64,000 nucleotides of DNA from Candidatus Saccharimonadota bacterium. GTDB lineage: Bacteria; Patescibacteriota; Saccharimonadia; Saccharimonadales; Saccharimonadaceae. The stretch lies in NCBI GenBank assembly GCA_027311865.1, contig DAICYC010000002.1, positions 1 through 64,000 of the forward strand, written 5' to 3'. Below, piece after piece: positions 36,924-47,589 of this stretch; within the stretch, counting starts at the first letter, position 1; the number at the start of each line of letters is the position of its first letter. The translations under genes and the position numbers were made by a program. The notes beneath the pieces were generated by a model. It was not told the origin of the DNA and ran no database searches. It saw nothing but the letters and a program-made list of their open reading frames with translations.

Positions 36924-39221
36924 ATGCGCTTGCTATACAAGTTGGGTCTTGCGGTCACCGTAGTGATAATAGTCGCTGTCGGCTACGGACTGCTAGACAG
37001 CTCGGCAGTTGGAGCACAGGCCTACGTAGTTAGGGGCGCCGCCAACGACTCTGAGCGAACGGCTGCGAGTCTATGTAATGTGGCGCGTCGAGGTGCTATT
37101 TGGTTTTCAAATTCCAGCAATTATTATCAGGACTTTGTTTCTGTTTCGGCTACGGCGACGTCGGTCCCGATTTACATAAGGGGGTCAGTTTACAGTTGTG
37201 GCATACTGGGTTACTCCAGCACTGGAGCTAGTAATGTCCGAGCTGAGGGTACTAACGGCTGGCGAGTCACCGGCATTAACTCATCGTCCATTTTGAATCG
37301 TGGCAGTATGAACGCCACCAGTTCGCAGCGATATGTCTGGAGCAGTACTGGAAGCAGCCTGCCCGCAACGCTAAATGTCAGCGGTTTAGCGCCATCAGTC
37401 ACTCCTGGTGTGCCTTCTCAGCAGACAATCACTATCGATTTATATCGATGCTTCTACAGCATATCGGGCAACTATACGGGAGACTGTTATTCTGACCCAG
37501 TCGATGTAACGATTCGTCGCGAAGCACGTCCATATAATTGGAGTGCTTCGGCAACAACGACGACAAATCTATCTTCCGCGCAGCCGGGGCAAACAATTAA
37601 CTGGTCGCACAATCTTCGGAATAATGGTCCAGACTTAACTAATCGTGCGATTACTAGCAGTCTGTCTGTATCGGGTTTCACTAACGGCTGGGTCTCAGGT
37701 ATGAGCTCTCTCACATCACCGACCGGTCGACCAGTTGGAGTGTTTCGATCGTCAACTTCGTTTGCCAATCGCAGTTATACTGTAACTCAGAACGATGTCG
37801 GTCGCACCTTGTGCCAGCGTGTTCAGTTTAGCCCCACGAATGCCGCCGGCTCTAGTGGTGGGCTAGGCAACCAAAGCTGTGTGTCGGTACCATATAACTA
37901 CAATCTCACACCGAGTATTTCTCTCGATACTGGTGTTGTCGAACCAAATGCAACTATTAGAATCAATCCTCGGATTGATAACGCTGGCCCAACCAAGAGT
38001 CAGACAGCCCAGTGGCGATTGTCGTACGTGACAGTTCCTCCGTCTGGTACTGTGCCGGCGGCCGCATCGTCGTCCTCGGACCCTTGTGCCTACTATGGCG
38101 GTAGCGGACGGACATGTGCTACAGCCAGCTTCACGAGCGGTGGTGGCGCTAGCGGCAGTCTGGTCGTTAATCCGCCAGGCCAGACATTTAGTCAGCGTCA
38201 AGCAATTATCGCCGATCTGCCGGTCGGGACAAGAATCTGTTACGGATTGTCAGTCAGTCCTCGCTCACACAGTGTCGGAACAACACCTTGGCGACACTCT
38301 GGCCTGGCCTGTGCCGTCGTGGCGAAACGACCGTCCCTCCATGTCACTGGTGGCGATGTGATTGTCGGCAAGGGCACGACGTCTAATATCGTCACCTCAA
38401 CCAGTACGAAGACCGTCTCTGGTTCGCAGCGGACTTTCGGCAGCTGGGCTGAATATGCCGTAACGGCGTCTGGATCGATTACGGGATTGGCTTCGGGGGC
38501 TGGCTATAGCGAGGGTGCGGCGCCAGGTAACTTTTGTAACGTCAGTTTCTTGACAATTACAACTGGTGTTAGCGGCGCTTGTACGGTTGGATCTACCAAG
38601 GGTGATTATAATTTCGGTACGGATCTGCCGAACGTGTCGTCGCGCTTTGCCCAGACAACCAATCGTGGCTCCAACCCAACAATTGACGTGGCGACAACCG
38701 GATCGGGTACTTATACTGGTTCAGGAACGATAACTGTGCGAGCCTCGACGACCGTACCGCAGGGTCGATCGATCATCATAAATGCGCCAGGGGCTAGTGT
38801 CGTTATTAACTCGAACATTACCTACAACAACGGTCCGTACAGCGATGTGGCTCAGATTCCTCAGGTCGTGATCATTGCCAATCGAATTGATATCGAAGCG
38901 GCCGTGTCGCGGGTTGACTCTTGGCTGATAGCTAGCGGTACTAATGGGACCCTAAAAACTTGTCGTAGCGTTCCAGATTCACCGTCGAGCAGTCAATTGA
39001 CGTCATCATTATGTAATACGCCTCTCTCGATCAATGGACCCGTTATGGCCCGTCGTCTCTTGGCGTTTCGAACGGCCGGTGCTGGTACGGGGGCTGATTC
39101 CTCCCGGGCGGCCGAAGTGTTTAATCTTCGACCAGACGCTTACTTGTGGGCAACTCACCAGAACAGCTTAGGTGGCCGCCTCCAGACAATGCAGACTACC
39201 GAGTTGCCGCCGCGATTTTAA
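36924..39221 (+). CDS. Large secreted Ser/Thr-rich surface protein (putative adhesin), 765 aa
   Basis: N-terminal signal/TM LGLAVTVVIIVAVGYGLLDSSAVGAQA; Ig/DUF11-like beta-rich repeats; start ATG 36924. Confidence 0.7.
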   Translation: MRLLYKLGLAVTVVIIVAVGYGLLDSSAVGAQAYVVRGAANDSERTAASLCNVARRGAIWFSNSSNYYQDFVSVSATATSVPIYIRGSVYSCGILGYSSTGASNVRAEGTNGWRVTGINSSSILNRGSMNATSSQRYVWSSTGSSLPATLNVSGLAPSVTPGVPSQQTITIDLYRCFYSISGNYTGDCYSDPVDVTIRREARPYNWSASATTTTNLSSAQPGQTINWSHNLRNNGPDLTNRAITSSLSVSGFTNGWVSGMSSLTSPTGRPVGVFRSSTSFANRSYTVTQNDVGRTLCQRVQFSPTNAAGSSGGLGNQSCVSVPYNYNLTPSISLDTGVVEPNATIRINPRIDNAGPTKSQTAQWRLSYVTVPPSGTVPAAASSSSDPCAYYGGSGRTCATASFTSGGGASGSLVVNPPGQTFSQRQAIIADLPVGTRICYGLSVSPRSHSVGTTPWRHSGLACAVVAKRPSLHVTGGDVIVGKGTTSNIVTSTSTKTVSGSQRTFGSWAEYAVTASGSITGLASGAGYSEGAAPGNFCNVSFLTITTGVSGACTVGSTKGDYNFGTDLPNVSSRFAQTTNRGSNPTIDVATTGSGTYTGSGTITVRASTTVPQGRSIIINAPGASVVINSNITYNNGPYSDVAQIPQVVIIANRIDIEAAVSRVDSWLIASGTNGTLKTCRSVPDSPSSSQLTSSLCNTPLSINGPVMARRLLAFRTAGAGTGADSSRAAEVFNLRPDAYLWATHQNSLGGRLQTMQTTELPPRF

Positions 39222-39284
39222 TCGAGAACTTTTAGGATAATTAACTTGCTTAATCCGCTTACGCTTCTGTATAATAGGGGCAAT

Positions 39285-40328
39285 ATGGCAATACGTGGCG
39301 TGGGCGACTTCTTTGCACTCGATATCGGAACTAATGCGATTAGAGTAGTACAACTTTCACCTTCAGGGGCAGGGTGGACTTTACAGCACTATGGGTACGC
39401 ACCACTAGATGAAAAAACAGCCCTCAGTAACTCACCAGAGAGCCGACGCCGACTAGGGGAGGTCATCATGACTGCCATCGGCCAGAGTGGTATCAAAACC
39501 AAGAATGTCGTTATCGGTCTGCCGTCGAGCAAAACCTTCACGACTGTTATTGAGTTGCCGACTATGCCGGAGCAAGAGTTGAAGAGTACGCTCAAATACC
39601 AGGTCGATCAGTATATTCCGATGGCCGTCAATGAGGCCAAGGTTGACTGGGCACCACTGGGTACTTCACTTCACGATCCAAAGATGCAAGAGGTCCTTCT
39701 AGCCAGTACAGCCAACGCCTACGCCGAGGAGCGCCTCGAGTTCATCGAAGGTTTAGGGCTCAACGTGGTGGCGGCCGAACCTGACCCTCTGGCGATGATT
39801 CGATCGCTGTTGCCGGATGGCGTTAACGACGCCCGATTGATTATCGATGTCGGTGAACAATCAACCGATTTGGCGATTACGTACGATGGTAGTCCGCGAT
39901 TAGTCAGGACAATCCCAGTTGGCATACGTTCTTTAGTCAAGGCGGCTGTTCAAAATCTCAACGTTCAAGAAGATCAAGCGCGACAGTTCATTCTCAAATT
40001 CGGCTTAGCGCCTGATCGTCTCGAAGGTCAAGTCTATCGCGCTATCGAATCCACACTCGATAATTTCGCCAATGAATTGACCAAATCGATAAAATTCTTC
40101 CAGACGCGTTATCCGAGCACGCCGGTCGGCGGCATCCTGTTGTCGGGCTTTAGTGCGGTTGTGCCTCAGTTTGGTGATTATGTGACCGCCAAGACCGGCG
40201 TCGCCTCGACACCAGCTAATCCGTGGCAAAAAGTCAGTGTCGCCCAGGCTGATCAACAGCAGCTGGCACCGATTGCGGCCGAATTTGCGACCGTTCTGGG
40301 CCTAGCTCAGCGGAGGAACAAGTCATGA
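39285..40328 (+). CDS. pilM: Type IV pilus assembly protein PilM
   Basis: FFALDIGTNAIRVVQL, GLPSSKTFTTVIELPTMPEQEL, LIIDVGEQSTDLAI; start ATG 39285. Confidence 0.92.
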   Translation: MAIRGVGDFFALDIGTNAIRVVQLSPSGAGWTLQHYGYAPLDEKTALSNSPESRRRLGEVIMTAIGQSGIKTKNVVIGLPSSKTFTTVIELPTMPEQELKSTLKYQVDQYIPMAVNEAKVDWAPLGTSLHDPKMQEVLLASTANAYAEERLEFIEGLGLNVVAAEPDPLAMIRSLLPDGVNDARLIIDVGEQSTDLAITYDGSPRLVRTIPVGIRSLVKAAVQNLNVQEDQARQFILKFGLAPDRLEGQVYRAIESTLDNFANELTKSIKFFQTRYPSTPVGGILLSGFSAVVPQFGDYVTAKTGVASTPANPWQKVSVAQADQQQLAPIAAEFATVLGLAQRRNKS

Positions 40329-41032
40329 TTGAAATCAACCTGATTCCTGATGTGAAACAGGAGCTCATTCGAGCTCAACGTCAACGAGCGCTGGTTATTT
40401 CAGCATCGGTAATCACCGGTATCGCTGCGCTCGGAGTGGTCGTCTTGTTGGCAATATACATTTTTGGTATCCAAGCGGTTCGATTTGCGGTAGCCGAGGA
40501 CAATATTCAGAAGGGTAGCGAGCAGCTTGCTTCAATCGAAGATTTGCCCAAAGTCTTGACGATCCAGAATCAGCTTAACCAGATTTCAGCCCTTAACGAG
40601 ACCAAGAAGGCCGAATCGCGCATTTTTGATATGCTCAAGTCTGTCGTTCCGCCGGCTCCGAACCAAGTTCAAATTGCTTCGATAACCGTTGACGCTGAAC
40701 AAAAGTTAATTAGCCTCGAAGGGCAGACACCAGCCTACGACTCGGTTGAGGTATTCAAGAAGACCCTCGAGGGTGCCATGGTGACTTACGGTTCAGACGG
40801 TGAATCGACCGCCGATCCACTAGCCACCAACATTAGTTTGACTGACGTCAGCTTCGGCGAAGACAGCTCTGGCGCAAAAGTTGTCCGGTTTATGTTGTCA
40901 TTTACGTATCCCGAGAGCCTACTCGATGCCAACATAGCTGAAATTGTCATCAAGTTGACAAATATTGGCAACGTTACTGACTCATATCTCGGTGTGCCAC
41001 GCAGTATCTTTGTCGAAGAGGGGGAGCAATAG
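40325..41032 (+). CDS. pilN: PilN-like protein
   Basis: MIEINLIPDVKQELIRAQRQRALVIS + TM; position after pilM. Confidence 0.75.
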   Translation: MIEINLIPDVKQELIRAQRQRALVISASVITGIAALGVVVLLAIYIFGIQAVRFAVAEDNIQKGSEQLASIEDLPKVLTIQNQLNQISALNETKKAESRIFDMLKSVVPPAPNQVQIASITVDAEQKLISLEGQTPAYDSVEVFKKTLEGAMVTYGSDGESTADPLATNISLTDVSFGEDSSGAKVVRFMLSFTYPESLLDANIAEIVIKLTNIGNVTDSYLGVPRSIFVEEGEQ

Positions 41033-41034
41033 TC

Positions 41035-41751
41035 ATGGGTGATTCAGGTAGCACGAGTAATAACGCCGCTATTCGTAAGCGCGCCCAAATAGCTAAGGCT
41101 AATCGTACGATGTTCCTATGGATTGCGATTAGCTCGGCTCTAGTGGGCTCGGCGATCGTCGTTTCCTACTTCCTCGGTCAGAAAATGATTTATAACGAAA
41201 AAGTTTTAGCTGAGATGGGTCGAACGGTGTCGACTCTCAAGGCTAACAACGATATCGCACCCGAATTACAGGCTCAGATACGAATTTTGGATACGAACGA
41301 AAATTTAAATTCCGCCAAAGCCAATCCCGACGATCAAGCCCTCCAGGTTATCCTCGATGCTTTACCCGATGACGCCAATTCGCTGGCACTCGGAGCTTCA
41401 TTCCAGTCCCGTTTGCTGACCGGCGTTGACGGTGTCGTCATTGAAAGTCTCCAGGTTGAACCGGTTGTTGGTATTGAGTCGCAGACCGAGTCAGCCGCAC
41501 CGGTTGTTATGACTGAGACGGAAGGTGAAACCGTGTCTCAGCATATGATTAATATTCAGTTCGCCGTATCTGGTAGTCAAGACGCCCTCCAGACAGTTCT
41601 ACGCAACCTTGAGCGGTCAATTCGATTAATCGACATTCGACTGCTCCAGGTCGAGAGTCGCGGCGAAACGCAGATGATGACCATTCAAGCTCGCGCTTAC
41701 TATGAGCCGGCTAAAACAATTGAGCTCCAAGAAAAGGTGGTAGAGCCATGA
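41035..41751 (+). CDS. PilO-like protein
   Basis: Single N-terminal TM plus periplasmic-type domain; position after pilN. Confidence 0.6.
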   Translation: MGDSGSTSNNAAIRKRAQIAKANRTMFLWIAISSALVGSAIVVSYFLGQKMIYNEKVLAEMGRTVSTLKANNDIAPELQAQIRILDTNENLNSAKANPDDQALQVILDALPDDANSLALGASFQSRLLTGVDGVVIESLQVEPVVGIESQTESAAPVVMTETEGETVSQHMINIQFAVSGSQDALQTVLRNLERSIRLIDIRLLQVESRGETQMMTIQARAYYEPAKTIELQEKVVEP

Positions 41752-41969
41752 AGAAAACCGATATCGCAATGATTGTCTTGATTGCTTCATTGAGTATTAT
41801 TGCCGCTTTCTTTATTACCCGGGCGATTCTGGGCGATAGTACACAGACGGAGCGCAGTGTTAAAACAATTGATCCAATTACGGCCGAAGTTGCTGAACCT
41901 GATCCGAAAATATTTAACGAGAACGCTATTAATCCTGCTGTTGAAGTTCAGGTTGGCGCATCTCAATAA
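41748..41969 (+). CDS. Small single-TM protein in pilus operon
   Basis: 73 aa, MKKTDIAMIVLIASLSIIAAFFITRAILG; ATGA overlap with upstream gene. Confidence 0.65.
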   Translation: MKKTDIAMIVLIASLSIIAAFFITRAILGDSTQTERSVKTIDPITAEVAEPDPKIFNENAINPAVEVQVGASQ

Positions 41970-41985
41970 TAAGGAGTAGTCGCCA

Positions 41986-43749
41986 ATGGCGCTTTTAACT
42001 GACGACAATCAGGAAAAGCTGACCAAACTTCTCATTGACGAGGGGTTGGTGACTGCTGAGGTGATCGACGAAGCGGTCGCCACGGCTAAACAGGCGAAAA
42101 AGCCACTCTTTTCGCATTTAACTGAACAAGCCATTGTTGATGAAGAGATGTTGACGCATGCTATCGCCCATGTATCTGGTGTGCCATACGTCAATCTGAC
42201 TTCAACGACTGTTGATCAAGAGATTTTAAATCTTTTGCCCGAAGATATAGCTGATCGATTCATGGCGGTGCCTCTGGCGGAGATTCAGAACCGGTTGGCA
42301 GTAGCGATGATTGACGCCAATAACGTTCAGGCTGTCGACTACTTGGCTAATCGAATTCAGCGTCCGCTAAAGGTCTTTATGGCCTCCGAATCGAGTGTTC
42401 GGCATATCATTAGTCAGTACAAAACCGACTTGTCAGATGTCGGTCGAGCAGCCGAGGACTCTCAAGAGGAGGCCGCTGAACAGTCGGCTAGCGACGTCAA
42501 GACTATTGTTCAAGATTCGCCAATTTCTCAAGCTCTCAGCAAAATTCTTGAATATGCCATCAAGGCTAGGGCCAGTGATATTCATGTTGAGCCGATGGAA
42601 AAGGCACTCAAAATTCGTGTCCGAGTCGACGGAGTACTGCGCGAAATCATGCAGCTACCAAAAAGCATCGAACCGGCCCTAGTGAGTCGAGTAAAGATTT
42701 TGTCCAACTTGAAAATCGACGAACACCGCACACCTCAGGATGGTCAATTCGCCGTCAAAGTGGCTGGTAAAGAAGTCGACCTCCGTATTGCTATCAGCCC
42801 AGTTGTTTGGGGCGAACAAATCGTTATTCGTTTGCTCGACAAAACTGGCAACACTTTTAATATTGAAGAAATGGGTTACGCCGGTCGATCACTTCGCGTA
42901 ATACGGCACGGTATCAAGCGGCCAAACGGCATGGTGCTGACGTCGGGCCCAACTGGTTCTGGTAAGTCAACCAGTCTGTACGCTTTGATAAAAGAAATCA
43001 AAGACGACAGCGTAAATATTGTGACTCTCGAGGATCCGGTCGAGTATAAAATGGCTGGCGTCAATCAGATTCAGGTTAACTCCGAAGTTGGTTTAACCTT
43101 CGCTAACGGCCTGCGATCAATTTTGCGTCAGGATCCTGATGTCGTGATGGTTGGTGAGATTCGTGACAATGAAACGGCTGCCCTAGCGGTCCAGGCAGCC
43201 CTGACCGGACACTTAGTCTTTAGTACGCTCCACACCAATAGCGCAGCGGGCGTCTTGCCGCGACTCCTTGATATGCAGATTGAACCTTTCTTGATTGCTA
43301 GTACCGTGAACACGATTATTGGTCAGCGGTTGGTTCGTCGAGTGGGGCCAAAGCGCGAGACTTATCAATCCAACGCTATCGAGACACAAAATATTTTAGC
43401 AACGGTTGGCCATCTCTTGCCAAAGACAAAAGAAGAAATCGCCTCGGTATCAGCCGATTTGGGTTATAAAGACCTACCGCTCGCAGGTCAAAACGCTTAT
43501 ACTCTAGTCAGAGGTGTCGATTCGCCCCAGCAACCAAACGGTTACAGCGGTCGGGCTGGCATCTATGAGGTCATGGACGTGAACAGTGAGATACAGAAAA
43601 TGATTGTCAATCGGGCGACGAGTTCCGAGATTCAACAAAAAGCAGTGTCTCAGGGTATGATTACGATGCGTCAGGACGGATATTTGAAAGCCTTGACAGG
43701 CATCACCACATTAGAAGAAGTAAACAGGGTAACGTCGGATACGGCATAA
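41986..43749 (+). CDS. pilB: Type IV pilus extension ATPase PilB/GspE
   Basis: GPTGSGKSTSLYALI, DPDVVMVGEIRDNETAALAVQAALTGHLVFSTLHTN. Confidence 0.95.
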   Translation: MALLTDDNQEKLTKLLIDEGLVTAEVIDEAVATAKQAKKPLFSHLTEQAIVDEEMLTHAIAHVSGVPYVNLTSTTVDQEILNLLPEDIADRFMAVPLAEIQNRLAVAMIDANNVQAVDYLANRIQRPLKVFMASESSVRHIISQYKTDLSDVGRAAEDSQEEAAEQSASDVKTIVQDSPISQALSKILEYAIKARASDIHVEPMEKALKIRVRVDGVLREIMQLPKSIEPALVSRVKILSNLKIDEHRTPQDGQFAVKVAGKEVDLRIAISPVVWGEQIVIRLLDKTGNTFNIEEMGYAGRSLRVIRHGIKRPNGMVLTSGPTGSGKSTSLYALIKEIKDDSVNIVTLEDPVEYKMAGVNQIQVNSEVGLTFANGLRSILRQDPDVVMVGEIRDNETAALAVQAALTGHLVFSTLHTNSAAGVLPRLLDMQIEPFLIASTVNTIIGQRLVRRVGPKRETYQSNAIETQNILATVGHLLPKTKEEIASVSADLGYKDLPLAGQNAYTLVRGVDSPQQPNGYSGRAGIYEVMDVNSEIQKMIVNRATSSEIQQKAVSQGMITMRQDGYLKALTGITTLEEVNRVTSDTA

Positions 43750-43762
43750 GGGTAGGGGAGAT

Positions 43763-44833
43763 ATGAACAATCAACAGCTCAGAATCGAAGTATTACTAGA
43801 AGAAGTCGTTCGCCGTCGGGCGTCGGACCTTCACTTGCAGGTCGGCTTGCCGCCGATGCTTCGGATTGACGGTTCACTGGTGCCAGTGGCTGGTTTCAAC
43901 CCGCTCGATGAAGCTGGTGTCGAGACTCTAGTGTTTGCCATTCTCGATCAAGACCAGCGTCAGATCTTGATGAAAGACAAAGAGTTTGACTTTAGTTTCG
44001 CTTTTGGTACGCTCGGACGTTTCCGTGTTAATGCCTTCCACGAACGCGGTAACTTGGCCGCCGCTCTTCGTCTAATCCCTAATGAAATCAAATCTGTTAC
44101 AGAGCTCGGCCTACCGAACGTTGTTATGAGTTTCGCTGATTACCCGCGCGGTTTGGTTCTAATCACCGGTCCAACTGGTTCCGGTAAGTCAACCACGCTA
44201 GCAGCGCTAGTTGATAAGATTAATACCGAGCGGTCGCATCACATTATTACCATCGAAGATCCGATTGAGTTTACTCACAAATCGAAAAAGTCGGTTGTCG
44301 TTCAGCGTGAAGTCCACTATGACACCTATAGCTTCTCGGCTGCACTGCGTTCGAGCTTGCGTCAGGACCCTGATGTCGTTCTAATCGGTGAGATGCGTGA
44401 CCTGGAGACAATTTCGGCCGCAATTACAATTGCCGAGACTGGCCACTTGGTCTTTGCGACCCTTCACACCAACAGTGCTGCTCAATCGATCGATCGTATG
44501 ATTGATGTGTTCCCACCGCACCAGCAACCGCAAGTTCGAGCGCAGCTCTCCAATATTCTGATGGCGATTGTGTCGCAGCGACTCGTGCCATCAATTGGTG
44601 GTGGTCGAGTCGCCGCCGCTGAAATCCTGGTTGCTAACCCGGCGGTTCGCAATATTATTCGCGAGGGCAAGTCTCACCAGCTCGACGCTGTGATTCAGAC
44701 CGGAGCTGACCAAGGTATGCAGACAATGGACCGCACGCTGGTTAACCTCGTCCAGTCCGGTACGGTGACTTATGATAACGCGCGTGAATACGCTGTCGAC
44801 TTGACCGAATTTGAACGGTTGATGAGAGGATAG
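43763..44833 (+). CDS. pilT: Type IV pilus retraction ATPase PilT
   Basis: RASDLHLQVGLPPMLRIDG, GPTGSGKSTTLAAL, MIDVFPPHQQPQVRAQLSN. Confidence 0.95.
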   Translation: MNNQQLRIEVLLEEVVRRRASDLHLQVGLPPMLRIDGSLVPVAGFNPLDEAGVETLVFAILDQDQRQILMKDKEFDFSFAFGTLGRFRVNAFHERGNLAAALRLIPNEIKSVTELGLPNVVMSFADYPRGLVLITGPTGSGKSTTLAALVDKINTERSHHIITIEDPIEFTHKSKKSVVVQREVHYDTYSFSAALRSSLRQDPDVVLIGEMRDLETISAAITIAETGHLVFATLHTNSAAQSIDRMIDVFPPHQQPQVRAQLSNILMAIVSQRLVPSIGGGRVAAAEILVANPAVRNIIREGKSHQLDAVIQTGADQGMQTMDRTLVNLVQSGTVTYDNAREYAVDLTEFERLMRG

Positions 44834-44843
44834 GCGAGGATCG

Positions 44844-46055
44844 ATGAAAAAGTTTAACTACGAAGCCAAGGACCAAGCGACCAACAAGGTCGTCAAGGCA
44901 ACCATCCAAGCCGAATCAGAATCGTCAGCCGCCCGCTTGCTGGTAAAGCAAGGTTTTGTACCGCTGTCGATTAAAGAAATCAATGAGCAGGGCAATTTCA
45001 TCGGAAAAATAACCGGCCGAATTACTACCAAGGATCGGGTTATGCTCAGCCGTCAGCTGGCGACATTGATTGGAGCTGGTCTGCCGCTCAGCCAGAGCCT
45101 CCACACGGTACTCGAGCAGACTGAAAACAAGCAGCTTCGCTCCGTCGTCGAAGATATTGCCGCCAGTGTTGAGGGTGGCCGATCGCTATCGGAATCATTT
45201 GGTAAGTACCCGAAAGTTTTCGACGAAGTCTTTATCTCTTTGATTGCCGCCGGTGAGCTATCGGGGACGCTCGACGAGTCACTGCGTCGAATTGCTGATC
45301 AGCAGGAGAAAGACGCCTCGGTTTCGAGTAAAATTCGTGGGGCTATGACGTATCCAATTATCGTATTGGTCGTTATTTTCGCTGTTATGGCATTCATGCT
45401 GTTCACGGTTGTGCCGCAAGTTGAAAAACTCTACGAAGACCTCGGTAAAGAGTTGCCGTTCCTAACCATGATGATGGTCGGTATGGCTAACTTCTTGAAA
45501 GATTTCTGGTGGTTGGCGATCCTAGTAGTCGGCGCTGGTATTTACTTCTTGATTCAATATCTTCAGACTGACTCGGGAATTGCTTTTAAGGACAATTTCA
45601 AGCTCAAAGCGCCAATTGTTGGTGGTATGTTCCAGAAACTATACATGGCTCGATTTGCTCGGACTGGCCAAACTTTGCTCAGCTCTGGCGTGGCGATGCT
45701 CGATATGCTCAAAATTACCGGTCGAGCCGTCAACAATACCGTGCTAAAGAAGAGTATCGATCGGGCGACCGAAAAAGTTCAGGGTGGAAAAGCCTTGTCG
45801 GTAGCCTTAACTCCCGAAGATGCTATTTTGCCGCTAGTGCCGCAAATGATAAAAATCGGTGAACAGTCGGGCCGAATCGACGAAATGATGGGTCGAGTTG
45901 CCAAGGTGTACGAAGATGAACTCGACGAACAGATCAAGACCATTTCCACCGCCATTGAGCCGGTGCTGATGGTCGTCCTAGCCGTCGTAGCTGGTGGTAT
46001 GGTTGGAGCAATTTTGCTGCCGATTTACAGCTTGGTCAACGGCATTAATATCTAG
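44844..46055 (+). CDS. pilC: Type IV pilus inner membrane platform protein PilC/GspF
   Basis: LSRQLATLIGAGLPLSQSL..., three TMs, KIGEQSGRIDEMM. Confidence 0.95.
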   Translation: MKKFNYEAKDQATNKVVKATIQAESESSAARLLVKQGFVPLSIKEINEQGNFIGKITGRITTKDRVMLSRQLATLIGAGLPLSQSLHTVLEQTENKQLRSVVEDIAASVEGGRSLSESFGKYPKVFDEVFISLIAAGELSGTLDESLRRIADQQEKDASVSSKIRGAMTYPIIVLVVIFAVMAFMLFTVVPQVEKLYEDLGKELPFLTMMMVGMANFLKDFWWLAILVVGAGIYFLIQYLQTDSGIAFKDNFKLKAPIVGGMFQKLYMARFARTGQTLLSSGVAMLDMLKITGRAVNNTVLKKSIDRATEKVQGGKALSVALTPEDAILPLVPQMIKIGEQSGRIDEMMGRVAKVYEDELDEQIKTISTAIEPVLMVVLAVVAGGMVGAILLPIYSLVNGINI

Positions 46056-46129
46056 ACAGATTATTAGCAGTAGAGTACTATAAACGTAACCAACTTAACT
46101 AGTTTGTAAGGAAAGGTGGGAAACACTTT

Positions 46130-46651
46130 ATGAGCAAACAATCAACTAATAAGGGATTCACGATCATCGAGGTCGTATTGGTCTTGGCGATTGCCGGATT
46201 GATCTTCTTGATGGTCTTTATCGCGTTACCAGCGTTGCAGCGTAACCAACGAGACACCCAGCGCAAGAACGACATGAGCCGTTTACAGACGGCCGTCGCC
46301 AACTACACTAGCGCCAACCGAGGTAACTTGCCGGCTAACACTACTGCTGGATGGGGTTCATTCACTTCGCAGTATCTAACAGTTGGTAGCGATACCTTCA
46401 TTGATCCGAGCGGAGCAAACTCAGCTCAGGCGTCCACAGTAACTACATACGTAATTACGCCACAAGCAGCCGCTACGCTAACTGGTGGATTCTCTGACAA
46501 CGGCACTAGCCCGACTCAGAATGTTATTTATGCCACTCCAGCAACAGTTTGTAGTCCAACTAACTCCGCCGCGACTCAAACGGCTGGTAGCCGCAAGGTT
46601 TCATTCCGCATGGCTCTCGAAGGTGGCGGTTACCACTGCGTCAACAATTAG
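46130..46651 (+). CDS. Type IV prepilin (likely major pilin)
   Basis: KGFTIIEVVLVLAIAGLIFLMVFIALPAL; stand-alone position, strong aaaggtgg upstream. Confidence 0.88.
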   Translation: MSKQSTNKGFTIIEVVLVLAIAGLIFLMVFIALPALQRNQRDTQRKNDMSRLQTAVANYTSANRGNLPANTTAGWGSFTSQYLTVGSDTFIDPSGANSAQASTVTTYVITPQAAATLTGGFSDNGTSPTQNVIYATPATVCSPTNSAATQTAGSRKVSFRMALEGGGYHCVNN

Positions 46652-46668
46652 TCATTCGATAGTACCTT

Positions 46669-47553
46669 ATGATTTTGCCTGATTACTTTTACATCATCAG
46701 CCTAGGATTACTCGGGCTGGTGATGGGGAGTTTTGCGGGCGCCACTGTCTGGCGAGCACGAGCTCGCCAGCTTTTGTTTGACAAAGACACTGGCGGAGAG
46801 GTTGATGATGTGGAGTGGAAGCGACTCCGACCACTTACAAAAGCTTCGACCAAGGCCGACCGATCGCGGTGTCTTAATTGCCAAAAGCCACTGCGTTGGT
46901 TCAACCTGATTCCGCTGGTTAGCTGGCTCTATCAGCACGGTCGATGTCAAGCTTGTCAGCAACCAATTGGTCGCTTCGAGCCGCTGATCGAAGTTAGTGT
47001 GGCGGCTGTTTTTATTGCTTCCTATGTATTTTGGCCAGGCGAGATCGCGTCAAGTTTGGCGATAGCCGAATTTGTTGTATGGTTGATGGCCGTGGTAGTT
47101 ATGGCGATTTTATTTGCTTATGATGCCAAGTGGTTTTTGCTTCAAGATCGTCACAATCTGGCGTTGGCGGTCGTCGGTACTGTTACTACAGGCATTGCTA
47201 TCACTGGGTCATCTAATCCATCCGAGACACTGCTGAGCGCTCTAGGAGCGGTTGGCGTGCTTAGTGGAATTTATTTGCTGCTGTATCTGGTGTCGAAGGG
47301 TCGCTGGATTGGCTTTGGCGATATCAAGCTCGGTGTCGGTCTGGGACTACTTCTGGTGGACTGGAAGTTAGCCATACTGGCTTTCTTTATGGCTAATTTA
47401 ATCGGCTGTCTCTATGTTATTCCAGGCATGCTGAGCGGTCGATTAGGCCGACAGTCGCAGGTTCCGTTTGGGCCGTTTCTAATTCTCGGCACCATTATCG
47501 CCAAGCTCTTCGGCGCGGCAATAATCGCTTGGTACGTGAGTATTTTAGCCTGA
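46669..47553 (+). CDS. pilD: Prepilin peptidase
   Basis: CLNCQKPLRWFNLIPLVSWLYQHGRCQACQQPIG; GFGDIKLG. Confidence 0.95.
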   Translation: MILPDYFYIISLGLLGLVMGSFAGATVWRARARQLLFDKDTGGEVDDVEWKRLRPLTKASTKADRSRCLNCQKPLRWFNLIPLVSWLYQHGRCQACQQPIGRFEPLIEVSVAAVFIASYVFWPGEIASSLAIAEFVVWLMAVVVMAILFAYDAKWFLLQDRHNLALAVVGTVTTGIAITGSSNPSETLLSALGAVGVLSGIYLLLYLVSKGRWIGFGDIKLGVGLGLLLVDWKLAILAFFMANLIGCLYVIPGMLSGRLGRQSQVPFGPFLILGTIIAKLFGAAIIAWYVSILA

Positions 47554-47589
47554 AATTATCATTATTGCTTATGCTATAATGACCTCAGT

